64,000 bases of DNA from Lachnospiraceae bacterium 10-1 (GTDB lineage Bacteria > Bacillota > Clostridia > Lachnospirales > Lachnospiraceae): NCBI GenBank assembly GCA_000403495.2, contig KE159810.1, positions 62,001 to 126,000 of the forward strand, read 5' to 3'. Numbering within the stretch: position 1 is the stretch's first letter; each line of letters begins with the position of its first letter. The translations under genes and the position numbers were made by a program. The notes beneath the pieces are model-generated. The model ran no database searches, was not told the DNA's origin, and saw nothing but the letters and a program-made list of their open reading frames with translations. Shown here piece by piece: positions 16,398-25,550 of this stretch.

Positions 16398-17051
16398 TCA
16401 ACTGTTTGACAATAAAAGATCCATATTAGATATAGTTCCTGTGAGCATAGAATATATTAAAAACCCTGTCGCAATAAATGGCAATAAGATAATAACCCCC
16501 TTTAGAAGTATACATACAATCATCTGTGCATAAAATTGAATAACCCTTAAATTACGTACTTTCTCTTTATTTTTGCTTGGAGAATACTCAAAAACATCAT
16601 AATATAACTTATCATAATTGTCTTCTGTTTCACTGGCTGCTAAATAACTATTAAATATTTCCCATTTTTCAAATAATTTTTCTTCAGATAAATTTACTAA
16701 TAAATCTGACTGTAAATTACGTAAATCAAGTATATTTGCTTCTAAATCTTTAGCCCGTGCAGCATATCTTTGCGAATTAAGATATGTAATGGATACTACC
16801 AGTATTATTGATATAATAGTTGCTATGAAACTAATAAATTTTTGATCAACTAAAAGACTCCAAATTGATAAACATGCTACAAAGCAAGAATACAAAATGT
16901 TTACATGCTGTATAAAAGATTCGCTCCTCAATAATCGTTTAGCCTTTGTCCCACGATAATTTATTGTATATTCCAGTTGATCAATCAAAATATCTTGTTC
17001 ATTTTTTAAATTAATCATCATAGTAGTTTTCTCTTTCACCATACCTCTCAT
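16398..17051 (-). CDS. SLATT-domain two-helix membrane protein
   Basis: This protein has about 217 residues. Two adjacent membrane helices lie near 50-68 (VNILYSCFVACLSIWSLL) and 73-92 (FIATIISIILVVSITYL). A helical segment with the SLATT-type YAARAKDLEANILDLRNLQ pattern follows, and a long hydrophobic segment lies near the C-terminus. SLATT proteins are predicted membrane effectors in nucleotide-dependent and other conflict systems, where they may form pores. It is the last gene of the helicase operon and lies 56 bases after the lipoprotein gene. The exact start is uncertain, because several ATG/GTG codons are crowded there. Confidence 0.7.
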   Translation of the reverse strand: MRGMVKEKTTMMINLKNEQDILIDQLEYTINYRGTKAKRLLRSESFIQHVNILYSCFVACLSIWSLLVDQKFISFIATIISIILVVSITYLNSQRYAARAKDLEANILDLRNLQSDLLVNLSEEKLFEKWEIFNSYLAASETEDNYDKLYYDVFEYSPSKNKEKVRNLRVIQFYAQMIVCILLKGVIILLPFIATGFLIYSMLTGTISNMDLLLSNS

Positions 17052-17107
17052 TTATTACTGTTTCTTAACAAGACAATAGTATTGCCAAAAAACAACAGAG
17101 CAGTACT

Positions 17108-17731
17108 CTAATACGTGTCCAGTTCTGTCAGAATTTCAAGGTTTGCCTTTTCATATTCATTAAATACGCTGTCACTAAAATCTTTACTGCTGCAGGTGAG
17201 ATTGTACCAGATACATCCCATAAAATAATTATACAAATCTGTATTTTTAAATATGTAGCCATGTCTTGCATAGATTTCATTTTTTGCCAGATGAATTACC
17301 AGCATGGGCTCGCGTTCAAATTCTTCCTTTGTGTAATACTTTCTATCAGTTTCAAACAAAGGTTCCATCAGGTTTGGAATGTCCCTGACTTCTCTGATAT
17401 TTTCCCAATAATCAATTATTTCTGAATAATAGGCGCTTGCCTTATAATACTGGCTCCGCTCATTGATTGCATCCATGATTTCCTCCTCCGTCCATGACGG
17501 ATCATAAACCCGCACATTACCAGTGCTGTCTTCTGCTACACCTTCTGACATAACCTGCTCATTTGTTTTTCCATCTAAAGGCCAGCCACTGTATTTGTCA
17601 AAATAACTTTCTTCTACCTCCTGTTCAGATGTTTCATTAACATTGTTTTGCTCCTCATTTTCACTGTCTTCTGAACAGCCGCATAAATTGACCAACATAA
17701 TTATCATAAAAACAACCACAATCTTTTTCAC
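17108..17731 (-). CDS. YARHG-domain lipoprotein
   Basis: The GTG at 17729-17731 has GGAGG seven bases upstream. It gives a lipoprotein signal (VKKIVVVFMIIMLVNLCGCS) with Cys as the lipid site. An acidic Asn/Glu linker follows. The C-terminal third carries a YARHG domain (LAKNEIYARHGYIF, then CIWYNLTCSSKDF), found in extracellular bacterial proteins and thought to bind peptidoglycan or peptides. Its place between a helicase operon and a SLATT gene is unusual. It could be a passenger or a surface part of the system. Confidence 0.75.
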   Translation of the reverse strand: MKKIVVVFMIIMLVNLCGCSEDSENEEQNNVNETSEQEVEESYFDKYSGWPLDGKTNEQVMSEGVAEDSTGNVRVYDPSWTEEEIMDAINERSQYYKASAYYSEIIDYWENIREVRDIPNLMEPLFETDRKYYTKEEFEREPMLVIHLAKNEIYARHGYIFKNTDLYNYFMGCIWYNLTCSSKDFSDSVFNEYEKANLEILTELDTY

Positions 17732-17762
17732 AGTACTGCCTCCACGCCTATTTTTATCCTTT

Positions 17763-18413
17763 TCAGACAAGATATTTACACTTCGTCTGTATATCCAGCA
17801 AATCTGTAAAGTCATTGATTGAGATTTTTTCTTTCAGTCCCAGTTTATATGTACATTTTGCGGAATAGTTAATATCTAAATGATGTGGCGGATGAAAATC
17901 ACCATTTACATGTTCCGGATCATAATCATAACGAATATATCCCAGTTCAAGAGAAAACATTCTCATAAGAAGCCCCCAACATCTTTCTATTTCGATGCCT
18001 GCATATTCTTCACCTTCCATATCATAATAAATGCTTTCAAGCATAGTTTCTACTGTTGAATTGATAAAATCTATTCTATCAAGAATAGTTCTCATCAATG
18101 ATATTTCCCTGTTATTCACTTCCATATCTAAAACAGGATCATATATTGCATATGAATCGTTTTCTTCTCTTTCTTCCAAAGAAAATGGAAAAAGAATCGA
18201 ATAATATTTATCTTGCATAAAATAAAATGCCCTGCTCATTTTACTGTTTCTTATAACAATTTTCGCCTTCTCATCTCCATTTAAAGGCATAGCAGCAACT
18301 AATATCTCAAGTGTATCTAACAGTAATAAAATGCAGTCTTTCTTTTCTCTGATCGGCTGAGAGATTTTATTACAATAAAATCTCCCAACGGGTACTTCAA
18401 TTGCACCTTTCAT
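17763..18413 (-). CDS. DUF2290-like protein of the helicase operon
   Basis: This is a 216-residue soluble protein without signal or membrane helices. The C-terminal half holds a conserved-looking block, IRYDYDPEHVNGDFHPPHHL, followed by DINYS and CTYKLGLKE. From memory this resembles DUF2290 proteins, which occur beside helicases; this was not checked. The start lies 10 bases after the helicase stop and uses GAGGAT, so the two are translationally coupled. The His-rich HPPHHLD motif could bind metal or act catalytically, but this is only a guess. Confidence 0.6.
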   Translation of the reverse strand: MKGAIEVPVGRFYCNKISQPIREKKDCILLLLDTLEILVAAMPLNGDEKAKIVIRNSKMSRAFYFMQDKYYSILFPFSLEEREENDSYAIYDPVLDMEVNNREISLMRTILDRIDFINSTVETMLESIYYDMEGEEYAGIEIERCWGLLMRMFSLELGYIRYDYDPEHVNGDFHPPHHLDINYSAKCTYKLGLKEKISINDFTDLLDIQTKCKYLV

Positions 18414-18423
18414 AACATTATCC

Positions 18424-20436
18424 TCAACCCATCATATTATAGTTTGTTACTATGATTTCGTGTATTTTATCTCTGTCCACTTCATCTTTACACATAATTC
18501 CCACTAACTTATGAAACTTTTCTCTTTGTCCTTTGTTAATATTCAATTCATCCAGAATTTCTTCTACAATTTCCCTCTGTGACTTATACACACTTGTTCT
18601 ATTAATAATTGCATTTTTCAAGCGGGCTTTTTCCTCCTCATCCGGTTCAAGAACATGAAGAAATCCATTTTTGTTCACCTCATTAACCCCATAAATAATT
18701 TCATCAATATTTTGAGATTCATCAGGTAAAATAAAGTATGAGGTAATAAATGATCTTGTAAGCATCATATAAATGGAATTTCTCGTCTGAAGGTTCCCTG
18801 TTAAACTATTTTGCATAAAGCAAATAACAAATGGGAATTCCAATCCTTTTACATTATTTCTGTTGCTTATAAATAAAGCCCCTTTCTTTTTTTCTTTTGT
18901 TTCATAACCAATGTTTACATCCCAGTTAAATTTCTCATTAATTGCCGCCTGAAGCCGATTCGCTAGAGAATAATTCATATTCAAATTTTCCAAAAACATA
19001 ATTCCAATGTCCTCGGCTTCTACTTTAGGATTTTCTTCACGTATTTTCTGAATAATTTCCATGATCTTACTAAAATAATCCCGCCTGCCAGATGGAATCA
19101 CCTCCAGGCTGCTAATGTTCACATTTCCCAGGTCTTCAAATCTTCTAAGTGGCTTTCTATAGAGGTCATAATAGCCCTGATACTTTCTGATATCATATCC
19201 GCAGTCACTCCATGCAGTGTCAGTAAGCCATCTTAATTTTCCATTTTTTTCAAACAGCCCCATACCTATTGCATGTGCACACATCAGCGTTTTAGGATCT
19301 GTTCGATAACATTTATTCAGTAAAAACTGCGGCTCTACTTTGCTGACATCCTCACTTTCAAATACATTCTGAAAAATATCTCCCGCAATATATACACATT
19401 TTCTTGTAACTTTACTGCACAAATCAAAAAAACTCTCTGAAAAATCCTGACTCTCGTCAATCAATATATAATCAAAGCAATATTCTAACTGGCCCAACTC
19501 CCGCAAATTTTCTAAAGCCCTTCGACAAACAGCATCAAATGTAGTATCATAGGAAAATCTTTCAAATGGAATTCCATAAAAATTGCAAATATAGCTGTAA
19601 ACTCCGGAATTACTGTTGCCTTTTGAGCCCCAACTACTCATTACCCATAATTTTTCTTCCCACTTTATCTGCTCCTGAACCTTCATAAAAGTAAAGAACT
19701 CTGGTATCCTTACCCTGAGATTTTCAGCAAGTATTTTATTATGACATGTAAAAGCAATCTTTACCTTATCATTCTTCGTATAAATTTCCTTGATCTTATG
19801 CAATAGCAATTCTGTCTTTCCAGTACCTGCAAGCCCTTGTATTATGATTCTTTTTTCTTTTGGCTCATTGTAAATAAACCTTGTCTGATCTCCGTCAAAA
19901 AGTACAATTTTTCTTTTGATTTTTTCTAAAATAGTTTCCGGATAATCTAAACCTGTTTTATCAATATTATTGATGCTTCCTGTTAAAAGAGAAATCAAAA
20001 ATTCTCCTTTTCTTTCATTTTCCTTTGTTGGCAGCTTAATTTTATCCAATACTTCATCAACGCTTAAATCCTTGATATCCACGTATTCCATCTGCTCAAC
20101 AAAATCATTTCTCCATTTTCGTGCTCTGCCTAAAATCTGGGTATAATTATATTTATCCGATAAATGGCTGGTATCTTCCAGGAAATCTTCTATAAAATCC
20201 TCAAAAGCATCCGCATTATTTCCATAATGAAGAAATAACAGTTTATGCTTTGGCACAAGAATCACTACTGCTTTCTCGTAAGAATAAGAATATTTTTTAT
20301 CACCAAGCGGATTATTCAGTATATATACCGGATTTCCACTTGGACTTTCCTCTGCATATTCCTGCAGTTTTTCAAAAAAATCATCTATTTCTGTTCCTGC
20401 CTCAAAACTTTTATAAAATAAACTTTTATCACTCAC
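18424..20436 (-). CDS. Superfamily 1 DNA/RNA helicase (DUF2075/UvrD-like)
   Basis: This helicase has about 670 residues. A roughly 190-residue N-terminal region precedes Walker A (IIQGLAGTGKTELLLHK). Motif II is YILIDESQDFSESFF, and late motifs NRNNVKGLEFPFVICFMQ and MMLTRSF show a full UvrD/DUF2075-type engine. A charged helical C-terminal segment of about 80 residues follows. The GTG at 20434-20436 is preferred because AAGGAG lies 7 bases upstream. The first in-frame ATG, at 20508, lacks a ribosome site. It leads the four-gene island operon. It is not a core RecD/PcrA gene and is most consistent with an accessory defence or DNA-processing system. Confidence 0.85.
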   Translation of the reverse strand: MSDKSLFYKSFEAGTEIDDFFEKLQEYAEESPSGNPVYILNNPLGDKKYSYSYEKAVVILVPKHKLLFLHYGNNADAFEDFIEDFLEDTSHLSDKYNYTQILGRARKWRNDFVEQMEYVDIKDLSVDEVLDKIKLPTKENERKGEFLISLLTGSINNIDKTGLDYPETILEKIKRKIVLFDGDQTRFIYNEPKEKRIIIQGLAGTGKTELLLHKIKEIYTKNDKVKIAFTCHNKILAENLRVRIPEFFTFMKVQEQIKWEEKLWVMSSWGSKGNSNSGVYSYICNFYGIPFERFSYDTTFDAVCRRALENLRELGQLEYCFDYILIDESQDFSESFFDLCSKVTRKCVYIAGDIFQNVFESEDVSKVEPQFLLNKCYRTDPKTLMCAHAIGMGLFEKNGKLRWLTDTAWSDCGYDIRKYQGYYDLYRKPLRRFEDLGNVNISSLEVIPSGRRDYFSKIMEIIQKIREENPKVEAEDIGIMFLENLNMNYSLANRLQAAINEKFNWDVNIGYETKEKKKGALFISNRNNVKGLEFPFVICFMQNSLTGNLQTRNSIYMMLTRSFITSYFILPDESQNIDEIIYGVNEVNKNGFLHVLEPDEEEKARLKNAIINRTSVYKSQREIVEEILDELNINKGQREKFHKLVGIMCKDEVDRDKIHEIIVTNYNMMG

Positions 20437-20665
20437 AACAACTCTCCTTGTTTTTATAGGGATTTTAATCTTCAAACTGAGTATAGCATGCGAACTGTAA
20501 TTTGTCACAAAGAATATTTGAATTCAGAATATTGAAATAAAAAATGCACAATACCAGATTTAGTATTTTCCAAATAAGAAAACACTACATAGACCACTTA
20601 TATATATAACAAAATTAAATTGTGTTGAATTTCTATACAATTTTTTCTACATTTACAAATAGAAG

Positions 20666-20722
20666 GCCGCAATCCATCAATACTCCAACTGTCATTATCG
20701 CTGGTTATTGATGAATTGCAGC
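20666..20722 (-). terminator. Long inverted repeat after the aldo/keto reductase
   Basis: A 17-base arm (GCCGCAATCCATCAATA on the plus strand) pairs almost perfectly with the sequence at 20706-20722, across a 23-base loop. It lies just past the reductase stop and before the island, so it may work as a terminator. The T-tract after it is weak. Confidence 0.5.
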
Positions 20723-20729
20723 ATTTTTC

Positions 20730-21860
20730 CTAACCATTTAGTCTTTTATTAAAGTCTGCCATTGCTTCCGAAATTTTAATCTGCTGGGGGCATACCGCCT
20801 CGCAGCTCCTGCAGCCAACGCAGGCGGACGGTTTCTTCTCATCCGGTACTGCCATCAAAGCCATAGGCGCTATAAATCCGCCCTCGGTAAAGCTGTGCTC
20901 ATTGTAGAGTTCCAAAAGCGCGGGAATATCCAGTCCCTTAGGGCAGTGGCTGGTGCAGTACCTGCACCCGGTACATGGCAGAACGCTTTTTTTCAGCATT
21001 GCATCTGCAATTCCAAGTAACGCATCCATTTCCTTCCCGTCAAGCGTTTTTTCCGTTTCAAAGGTTTTTACATTTTTCTGCATTTGTTCAAAATCAGACA
21101 TTCCCGAAAGAATCATGGTAACACCATCAAGGCTCTGCAAAAACCGGAATGCCCACGCAGGAATATCCTCATCCGGCCTGAGATCTGAAAGCACCTTTGC
21201 AGGTTCTTCTGGAAGTGAAGCAAGCTTTCCTCCGCGAAGAGGCTCCATTACCCATACTGGCAGATGATATTCTTTTAAAAGCTCTACCTTTCCCCTGGCG
21301 TCCTGAAACGTCCAATCCAGCCAGTTTAACTGAATCTGTCCAAATTCCATCTGCTCTCCATAAGCATCTAAAAAGCGTTTCATAACAGAACAGCTTCCAT
21401 GCGCCGAAAAACCAAGATGGCGTATCCGCCCGTTTTTCTTCTGTTTCACAAGATAATCAAAGATACCATACTTTGGATCAAGATAAGCGTCTATATTCAT
21501 TTCACAGACATTGTGGAATAAATAGAAATCAAAATATTCCGTACCACATTTTTCAAGCTGTTTTTCAAAAATTTCTTCAACCTTGTCCATATTGGAAAGG
21601 TCATACCCTGGAAACTTTGTTGCAAGATAATAGCTGTCCTTGGGATATTTTCCTAAAATACGCCCCATGACAATTTCCGACTGACCGTCATGATATCCCC
21701 ATGCTGTATCGTAATAATTTACTCCATTTTCCATCGCATAGGCAACCATTTTTTCTGTTGCCGCCTCATCAATATCCTCATAACTCTTTCCAACCGGCAG
21801 CCGCATGGCGCCCATTCCTAAAGCTGACAGTTCCAAATCCTGAAATTTTTTATAAATCAT
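20730..21860 (-). CDS. Aldo/keto reductase with C-terminal 4Fe-4S ferredoxin domain
   Basis: This 376-residue oxidoreductase has a TIM-barrel aldo/keto reductase domain (LGMGAMRLPVG, YDTAWGYHDGQSE with catalytic Asp and Tyr). The C-terminal extension has two cysteine clusters, CTGCRYCTSHCPKGL and CVGCRSCEAVCPQQI, which should bind iron-sulfur clusters. This class is common in anaerobic Clostridia; the substrate is unknown. The ATG at 21858-21860 follows AGGAGG at a good distance. It lies downstream of pyrF, possibly in the same transcript. Confidence 0.9.
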   Translation of the reverse strand: MIYKKFQDLELSALGMGAMRLPVGKSYEDIDEAATEKMVAYAMENGVNYYDTAWGYHDGQSEIVMGRILGKYPKDSYYLATKFPGYDLSNMDKVEEIFEKQLEKCGTEYFDFYLFHNVCEMNIDAYLDPKYGIFDYLVKQKKNGRIRHLGFSAHGSCSVMKRFLDAYGEQMEFGQIQLNWLDWTFQDARGKVELLKEYHLPVWVMEPLRGGKLASLPEEPAKVLSDLRPDEDIPAWAFRFLQSLDGVTMILSGMSDFEQMQKNVKTFETEKTLDGKEMDALLGIADAMLKKSVLPCTGCRYCTSHCPKGLDIPALLELYNEHSFTEGGFIAPMALMAVPDEKKPSACVGCRSCEAVCPQQIKISEAMADFNKRLNG

Positions 21861-21888
21861 CTCTGTTCCTCCTGTCAAATCAACCGTC

Positions 21889-22836
21889 TTACCTGTTTTC
21901 TAATGCACCCATGATATCTTTACGCATATCCTCCACTGCGGCTCTGGAAGCCTCCGCAAAATGCTCTGGTCCAAAGGAGGCATACTTTTCCTGCTGATAA
22001 GCTGCGATAATTCCTCTTGAAGAATTTACAATGGCTCCTAACCCGTCTTCATTAAAGAAATGCACAAGATCCGCGCCTTTGCCTCCCTGTGCGCCATAAC
22101 CAGGCACTAAAATATAGCTTTTGGGCATCAGCTTACGAAGAATCTTTCCCATCTCAGGGTAAGTGGCACCTACCACTGCACCAACGTAGCTGTAGGAATC
22201 TCCCATATGATCTTCGCCCCACTTTGCTACCATTTCACCAACGATCTCATAAAGCGGTTTGTTGTCCGCATCTGCAATCATACGGTCCTGAAACTCGCCG
22301 CTGCTGGGATTTGAAGTCTTAACAAGAACAAACACCCCTTTATTTTCCTCCTTACACACCTTAATAAAAGGCTTCACGCTGTCAGAACCCATGTAAGGAT
22401 TAAGGGTTGCAAAGTCTTCGTCAAACCCATAATAAGATTTGCTTCCCACCTGCACTTTTCCAAGGTGGCCTGCTGCATAAGCTTCCGAGGTAGAGCCAAT
22501 ATCACCTCTTTTAATATCGCCGATTACAATAAGACCTTTCTCTTTTGCATAATCAATGGTTTTCTTAAAGGTCATCACACCGGGAATGCCAAACTGCTCG
22601 TACATGGCAATCTGCGGCTTCACTGCCGGAACCACATCATAAATATTGTCAACAATCTCCTTGTTAAACTGCCAGATAGCTTCCGCTGCCCCCTCTAAAG
22701 TCTCTCCAAACTCATCAAATGCTTTTGTCTTTACCTGCTCCGGAACAAATTTCATCATGGGATCTAATCCAACCACAATAGGAGCACTTGTTTTTTTAAT
22801 TTTACTTACCAGTTGATTAATCATTTTAATAACCAT
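21889..22836 (-). CDS. pyrF: Orotidine 5'-phosphate decarboxylase
   Basis: PyrF makes UMP from OMP in the last pyrimidine step. The protein has about 315 residues, of the longer type. Motifs are IVVGLDPMMKFVP, the catalytic IVIGDIKRGDIGSTSEAYA with Asp-x-Lys-x-x-Asp, and ILVPGYGAQGG at the phosphate site. The start at 22834-22836 is chosen for GGAG six bases upstream; an ATG four codons later is also possible. The aldo/keto reductase follows it. Confidence 0.93.
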   Translation of the reverse strand: MVIKMINQLVSKIKKTSAPIVVGLDPMMKFVPEQVKTKAFDEFGETLEGAAEAIWQFNKEIVDNIYDVVPAVKPQIAMYEQFGIPGVMTFKKTIDYAKEKGLIVIGDIKRGDIGSTSEAYAAGHLGKVQVGSKSYYGFDEDFATLNPYMGSDSVKPFIKVCKEENKGVFVLVKTSNPSSGEFQDRMIADADNKPLYEIVGEMVAKWGEDHMGDSYSYVGAVVGATYPEMGKILRKLMPKSYILVPGYGAQGGKGADLVHFFNEDGLGAIVNSSRGIIAAYQQEKYASFGPEHFAEASRAAVEDMRKDIMGALENR

Positions 22837-22918
22837 TCCTTTCTCCGGCCCTTTGGACTTGGGCTGCAAACATAATATTCTCAAAACAAATGCATTTATC
22901 TGTGAAATAATTTATCTG

Positions 22919-25309
22919 TTATGCCATTGCCTTAAGGTTTTCCGAAAACTGCTTAATCCTTGATGCGTTTACATACTTTTTAAAAGAATCACCGTTTACC
23001 ACCACCAGGGCCGGTGCCTGCATTACACCATATTTTTGAGCCAGTTCTATATTTTCCTCCGCATCAATGGCCACATATTTATAATCCTTTAAATATGCCT
23101 TTGCAAGCTTGCAGTTAGGACAGGTTTTCGTGGTAAATAAATAGGCAATACTCTGCGGTGCCTCTATAGAAACCTCTGCCTTAGGCTTTTCGAAGTCTGA
23201 CAAGGTAACTATGCTTGTAACAGGGCGTTTTAAAACAGATTTGGAAATTTTATAAGTAGTGCGGTTGGCATATTCCTGAAGCTTGCCATCATTCCAGTTT
23301 TGCACCGGACGGTAATACCCTGTAATCCGGCTGTAAATTTCCGTTGTTTTTCCACAATGAGGGCATGTTCTCTGCTCTCCTGCCAGATAACCATGCTCCT
23401 TGCAAATGGAATAGGTAGGAGACAAGGTATAATAGGGCAGTTTATAGTTTTCCGCAATGGTTCTGATCAACTCGGCTGCTGCTTTCCAGTCAGGCATCTT
23501 TTCTCCTAAAAATGCATGGAACACTGTTCCTGAAGTGTAAAGCGTTTGCAGCTCATCCTGAATATCCAGCGCATCAAAAATATCTTCCGTATAATCTACC
23601 GGCAAGTGGGATGAATTGGTATAATACGGAGTATCTCCAAATTTCCCTGCCGTTTTGATGGAAGGCCATCTTTTTTTATCATGCTTTGCAAGACGATAAG
23701 TAGTACTTTCAGCAGGCGTTGCTTCAAGGTTATAAAGATCTCCATACTGCTCCTGATAATCTGAAAGTCTGTTGCGCATATGATTTAACACTTCTTTTGT
23801 AAATTCCTGAGTGCGTTTATCCGTCATATCTGACCGAAGCCAGTTCGCATTTAATCCCACCTCATTCATGCCGATTAATCCAATGGTTGAAAAGTGATTT
23901 TCAAAACTTCCCAGATAACGCTTCGTATAAGGATAAAGCCCTTCCTCCAGCAGCCTTGTAATCACGTCCCGTTTCATCTTAAGGGACCTTGCCGCCAGAT
24001 CCATCATCTTATTAAGACGCCTGAAAAAATCATCTTTATCCTGAGACAGATAAGCGATTCTCGGCATATTAATCGTAACGACGCCCACGCTTCCGGTACT
24101 TTCTCCCGAGCCAAAATACCCTCCGGTCTTTTTGCGCAGCTCTCGCAGATCAAGACGCAGACGGCAGCACATACTCCGCACATCACTGGGTTCCATATCA
24201 GAATTTATATAATTGGAAAAATACGGTGTTCCGTATTTTGCGGTCATCTCAAACAGCAATCTGTTATTTTCTGTATCCGACCAGTCAAAATCTCTGGTAA
24301 TGGAATAAGTAGGAATAGGATACTGGAACCCTCTTCCATTGGCATCTCCTTCGATCATAGTCTCAATAAATGCCTTATTTATCATATCCATTTCTTTTAT
24401 ACAGTCTTTGTACTTAAAATCCATTTCCCTTCCGCCTACAATTGCCGGAAGCTCCGCTAAATCTGCCGGCACAGTCCAGTCAAGGGTAATATTGGAAAAA
24501 GGCGCCTGGGTTCCCCATCGGCTGGGAGTATTTACCCCATAAATAAATGCCTCAATGCACTTTTTCACTTCCCTATAAGAAAGCTCATCCGCCTTTACAA
24601 AAGGAGCCAGATAAGTGTCAAAGGAAGAAAACGCCTGGGCCCCCGCCCATTCATTCTGCATAATTCCAAGGAAATTCACCATCTGGTTACACAGCACTGA
24701 TAAATGGGATGCAGGAGCTGAGGTAATCTTTCCTGTAATGCCCCCAAGTCCTTCCGTAATTAACTGCTTTAATGACCAGCCTGCGCAATATCCGGTGAGC
24801 ATGGCAAGATCATGAATATGTATATCTGCATTTCTGTGGGCTTCTGCAATCTCCTGATCGTAAATTTCAGAAAGCCAGTAATTGGCTGTAACTGCACCTG
24901 AATTGCTTAAAATAAGTCCCCCTACAGAATAAGTGACCGTAGAGTTTTCTTTTACTCTCCAGTCTTCTATCTTCACATAGCTGTTTACCACATCTTTATA
25001 ATCCAAAATAGTAGATTTCATGGTACGCATTTTTTCCCGCTGCTTACGGTATAAAATATATGCCTTTGCCGCCTCGGCATACCCAGTCTGCTCTAATACT
25101 TTCTCCACACTGTCCTGAATTTCTTCCACGTGAATACAGTCTTCTTTTACCTTTGACTGAAAATCCGCTGTCACCCGAAGCGCCAGTAAATCCACCACAT
25201 CATTGTTATATTGAACATCTGTGGCATTAAAGGCCTTCATTATGGCATCACTGATTTTGGTCAACGTAAAATCCGTTACGTCTCCTTCTCTTTTAATGAC
25301 CTGAAACAT
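22919..25309 (-). CDS. nrdD: Anaerobic ribonucleoside-triphosphate reductase with fused redoxin domain
   Basis: NrdD reduces ribonucleotides to deoxyribonucleotides using a glycyl radical. The 796-residue protein has an N-terminal ATP-cone (VIKREGDVTDFTLTKISDA), the NrdD barrel, a zinc-site region (CKEHGY and CPHCG) and the radical loop RITGYYRPVQNW. The last 80 residues form a small redoxin-like domain with TKTCPNCKLAKAYL and a cis-Pro-like QAPALVV, which probably supplies or shuttles electrons. NrdD activation needs NrdG, which is not visible. Two NrdR boxes lie upstream. Confidence 0.93.
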   Translation of the reverse strand: MFQVIKREGDVTDFTLTKISDAIMKAFNATDVQYNNDVVDLLALRVTADFQSKVKEDCIHVEEIQDSVEKVLEQTGYAEAAKAYILYRKQREKMRTMKSTILDYKDVVNSYVKIEDWRVKENSTVTYSVGGLILSNSGAVTANYWLSEIYDQEIAEAHRNADIHIHDLAMLTGYCAGWSLKQLITEGLGGITGKITSAPASHLSVLCNQMVNFLGIMQNEWAGAQAFSSFDTYLAPFVKADELSYREVKKCIEAFIYGVNTPSRWGTQAPFSNITLDWTVPADLAELPAIVGGREMDFKYKDCIKEMDMINKAFIETMIEGDANGRGFQYPIPTYSITRDFDWSDTENNRLLFEMTAKYGTPYFSNYINSDMEPSDVRSMCCRLRLDLRELRKKTGGYFGSGESTGSVGVVTINMPRIAYLSQDKDDFFRRLNKMMDLAARSLKMKRDVITRLLEEGLYPYTKRYLGSFENHFSTIGLIGMNEVGLNANWLRSDMTDKRTQEFTKEVLNHMRNRLSDYQEQYGDLYNLEATPAESTTYRLAKHDKKRWPSIKTAGKFGDTPYYTNSSHLPVDYTEDIFDALDIQDELQTLYTSGTVFHAFLGEKMPDWKAAAELIRTIAENYKLPYYTLSPTYSICKEHGYLAGEQRTCPHCGKTTEIYSRITGYYRPVQNWNDGKLQEYANRTTYKISKSVLKRPVTSIVTLSDFEKPKAEVSIEAPQSIAYLFTTKTCPNCKLAKAYLKDYKYVAIDAEENIELAQKYGVMQAPALVVVNGDSFKKYVNASRIKQFSENLKAMA

Positions 25310-25412
25310 TAATTACCCTCCAATTTTCATGATGCAGGCATTTCATCCGCATCATTTTGTATGTACACTTGAAAAAAGCAGTGTAACACACTAAAAAACA
25401 GTGTGTAGTAAA

Positions 25413-25495
25413 AGTGTAACATTGGGAAAAATAAAAGTCAACAAAAAACACAATATATTGTGTTAACATAATGTTGTTAACATAATATATTGTGC
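25413..25495 (-). promoter_or_regulatory. nrdD promoter with two NrdR boxes
   Basis: The minus strand has TTGACT (25436-25441), a 17-base spacer and TACACT (25413-25418). Two near-perfect 16-base palindromes, ACACAATATATTGTGT (25448-25463) and the related copy at 25480-25495, match the NrdR consensus. They start 32 bases apart, about three helical turns, as expected for paired NrdR sites. The boxes lie just upstream of the -35. Confidence 0.85.
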
Positions 25496-25550
25496 TGTTA
25501 TTTCACATAATCAGACCTTCAAAAAACGGATTGATTTCCTCTGCCTTCAG

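Noticed and set aside
22837-22918. Pyrimidine attenuator before pyrF
   Set aside because: No PyrR-like hairpin or T-tract could be seen.
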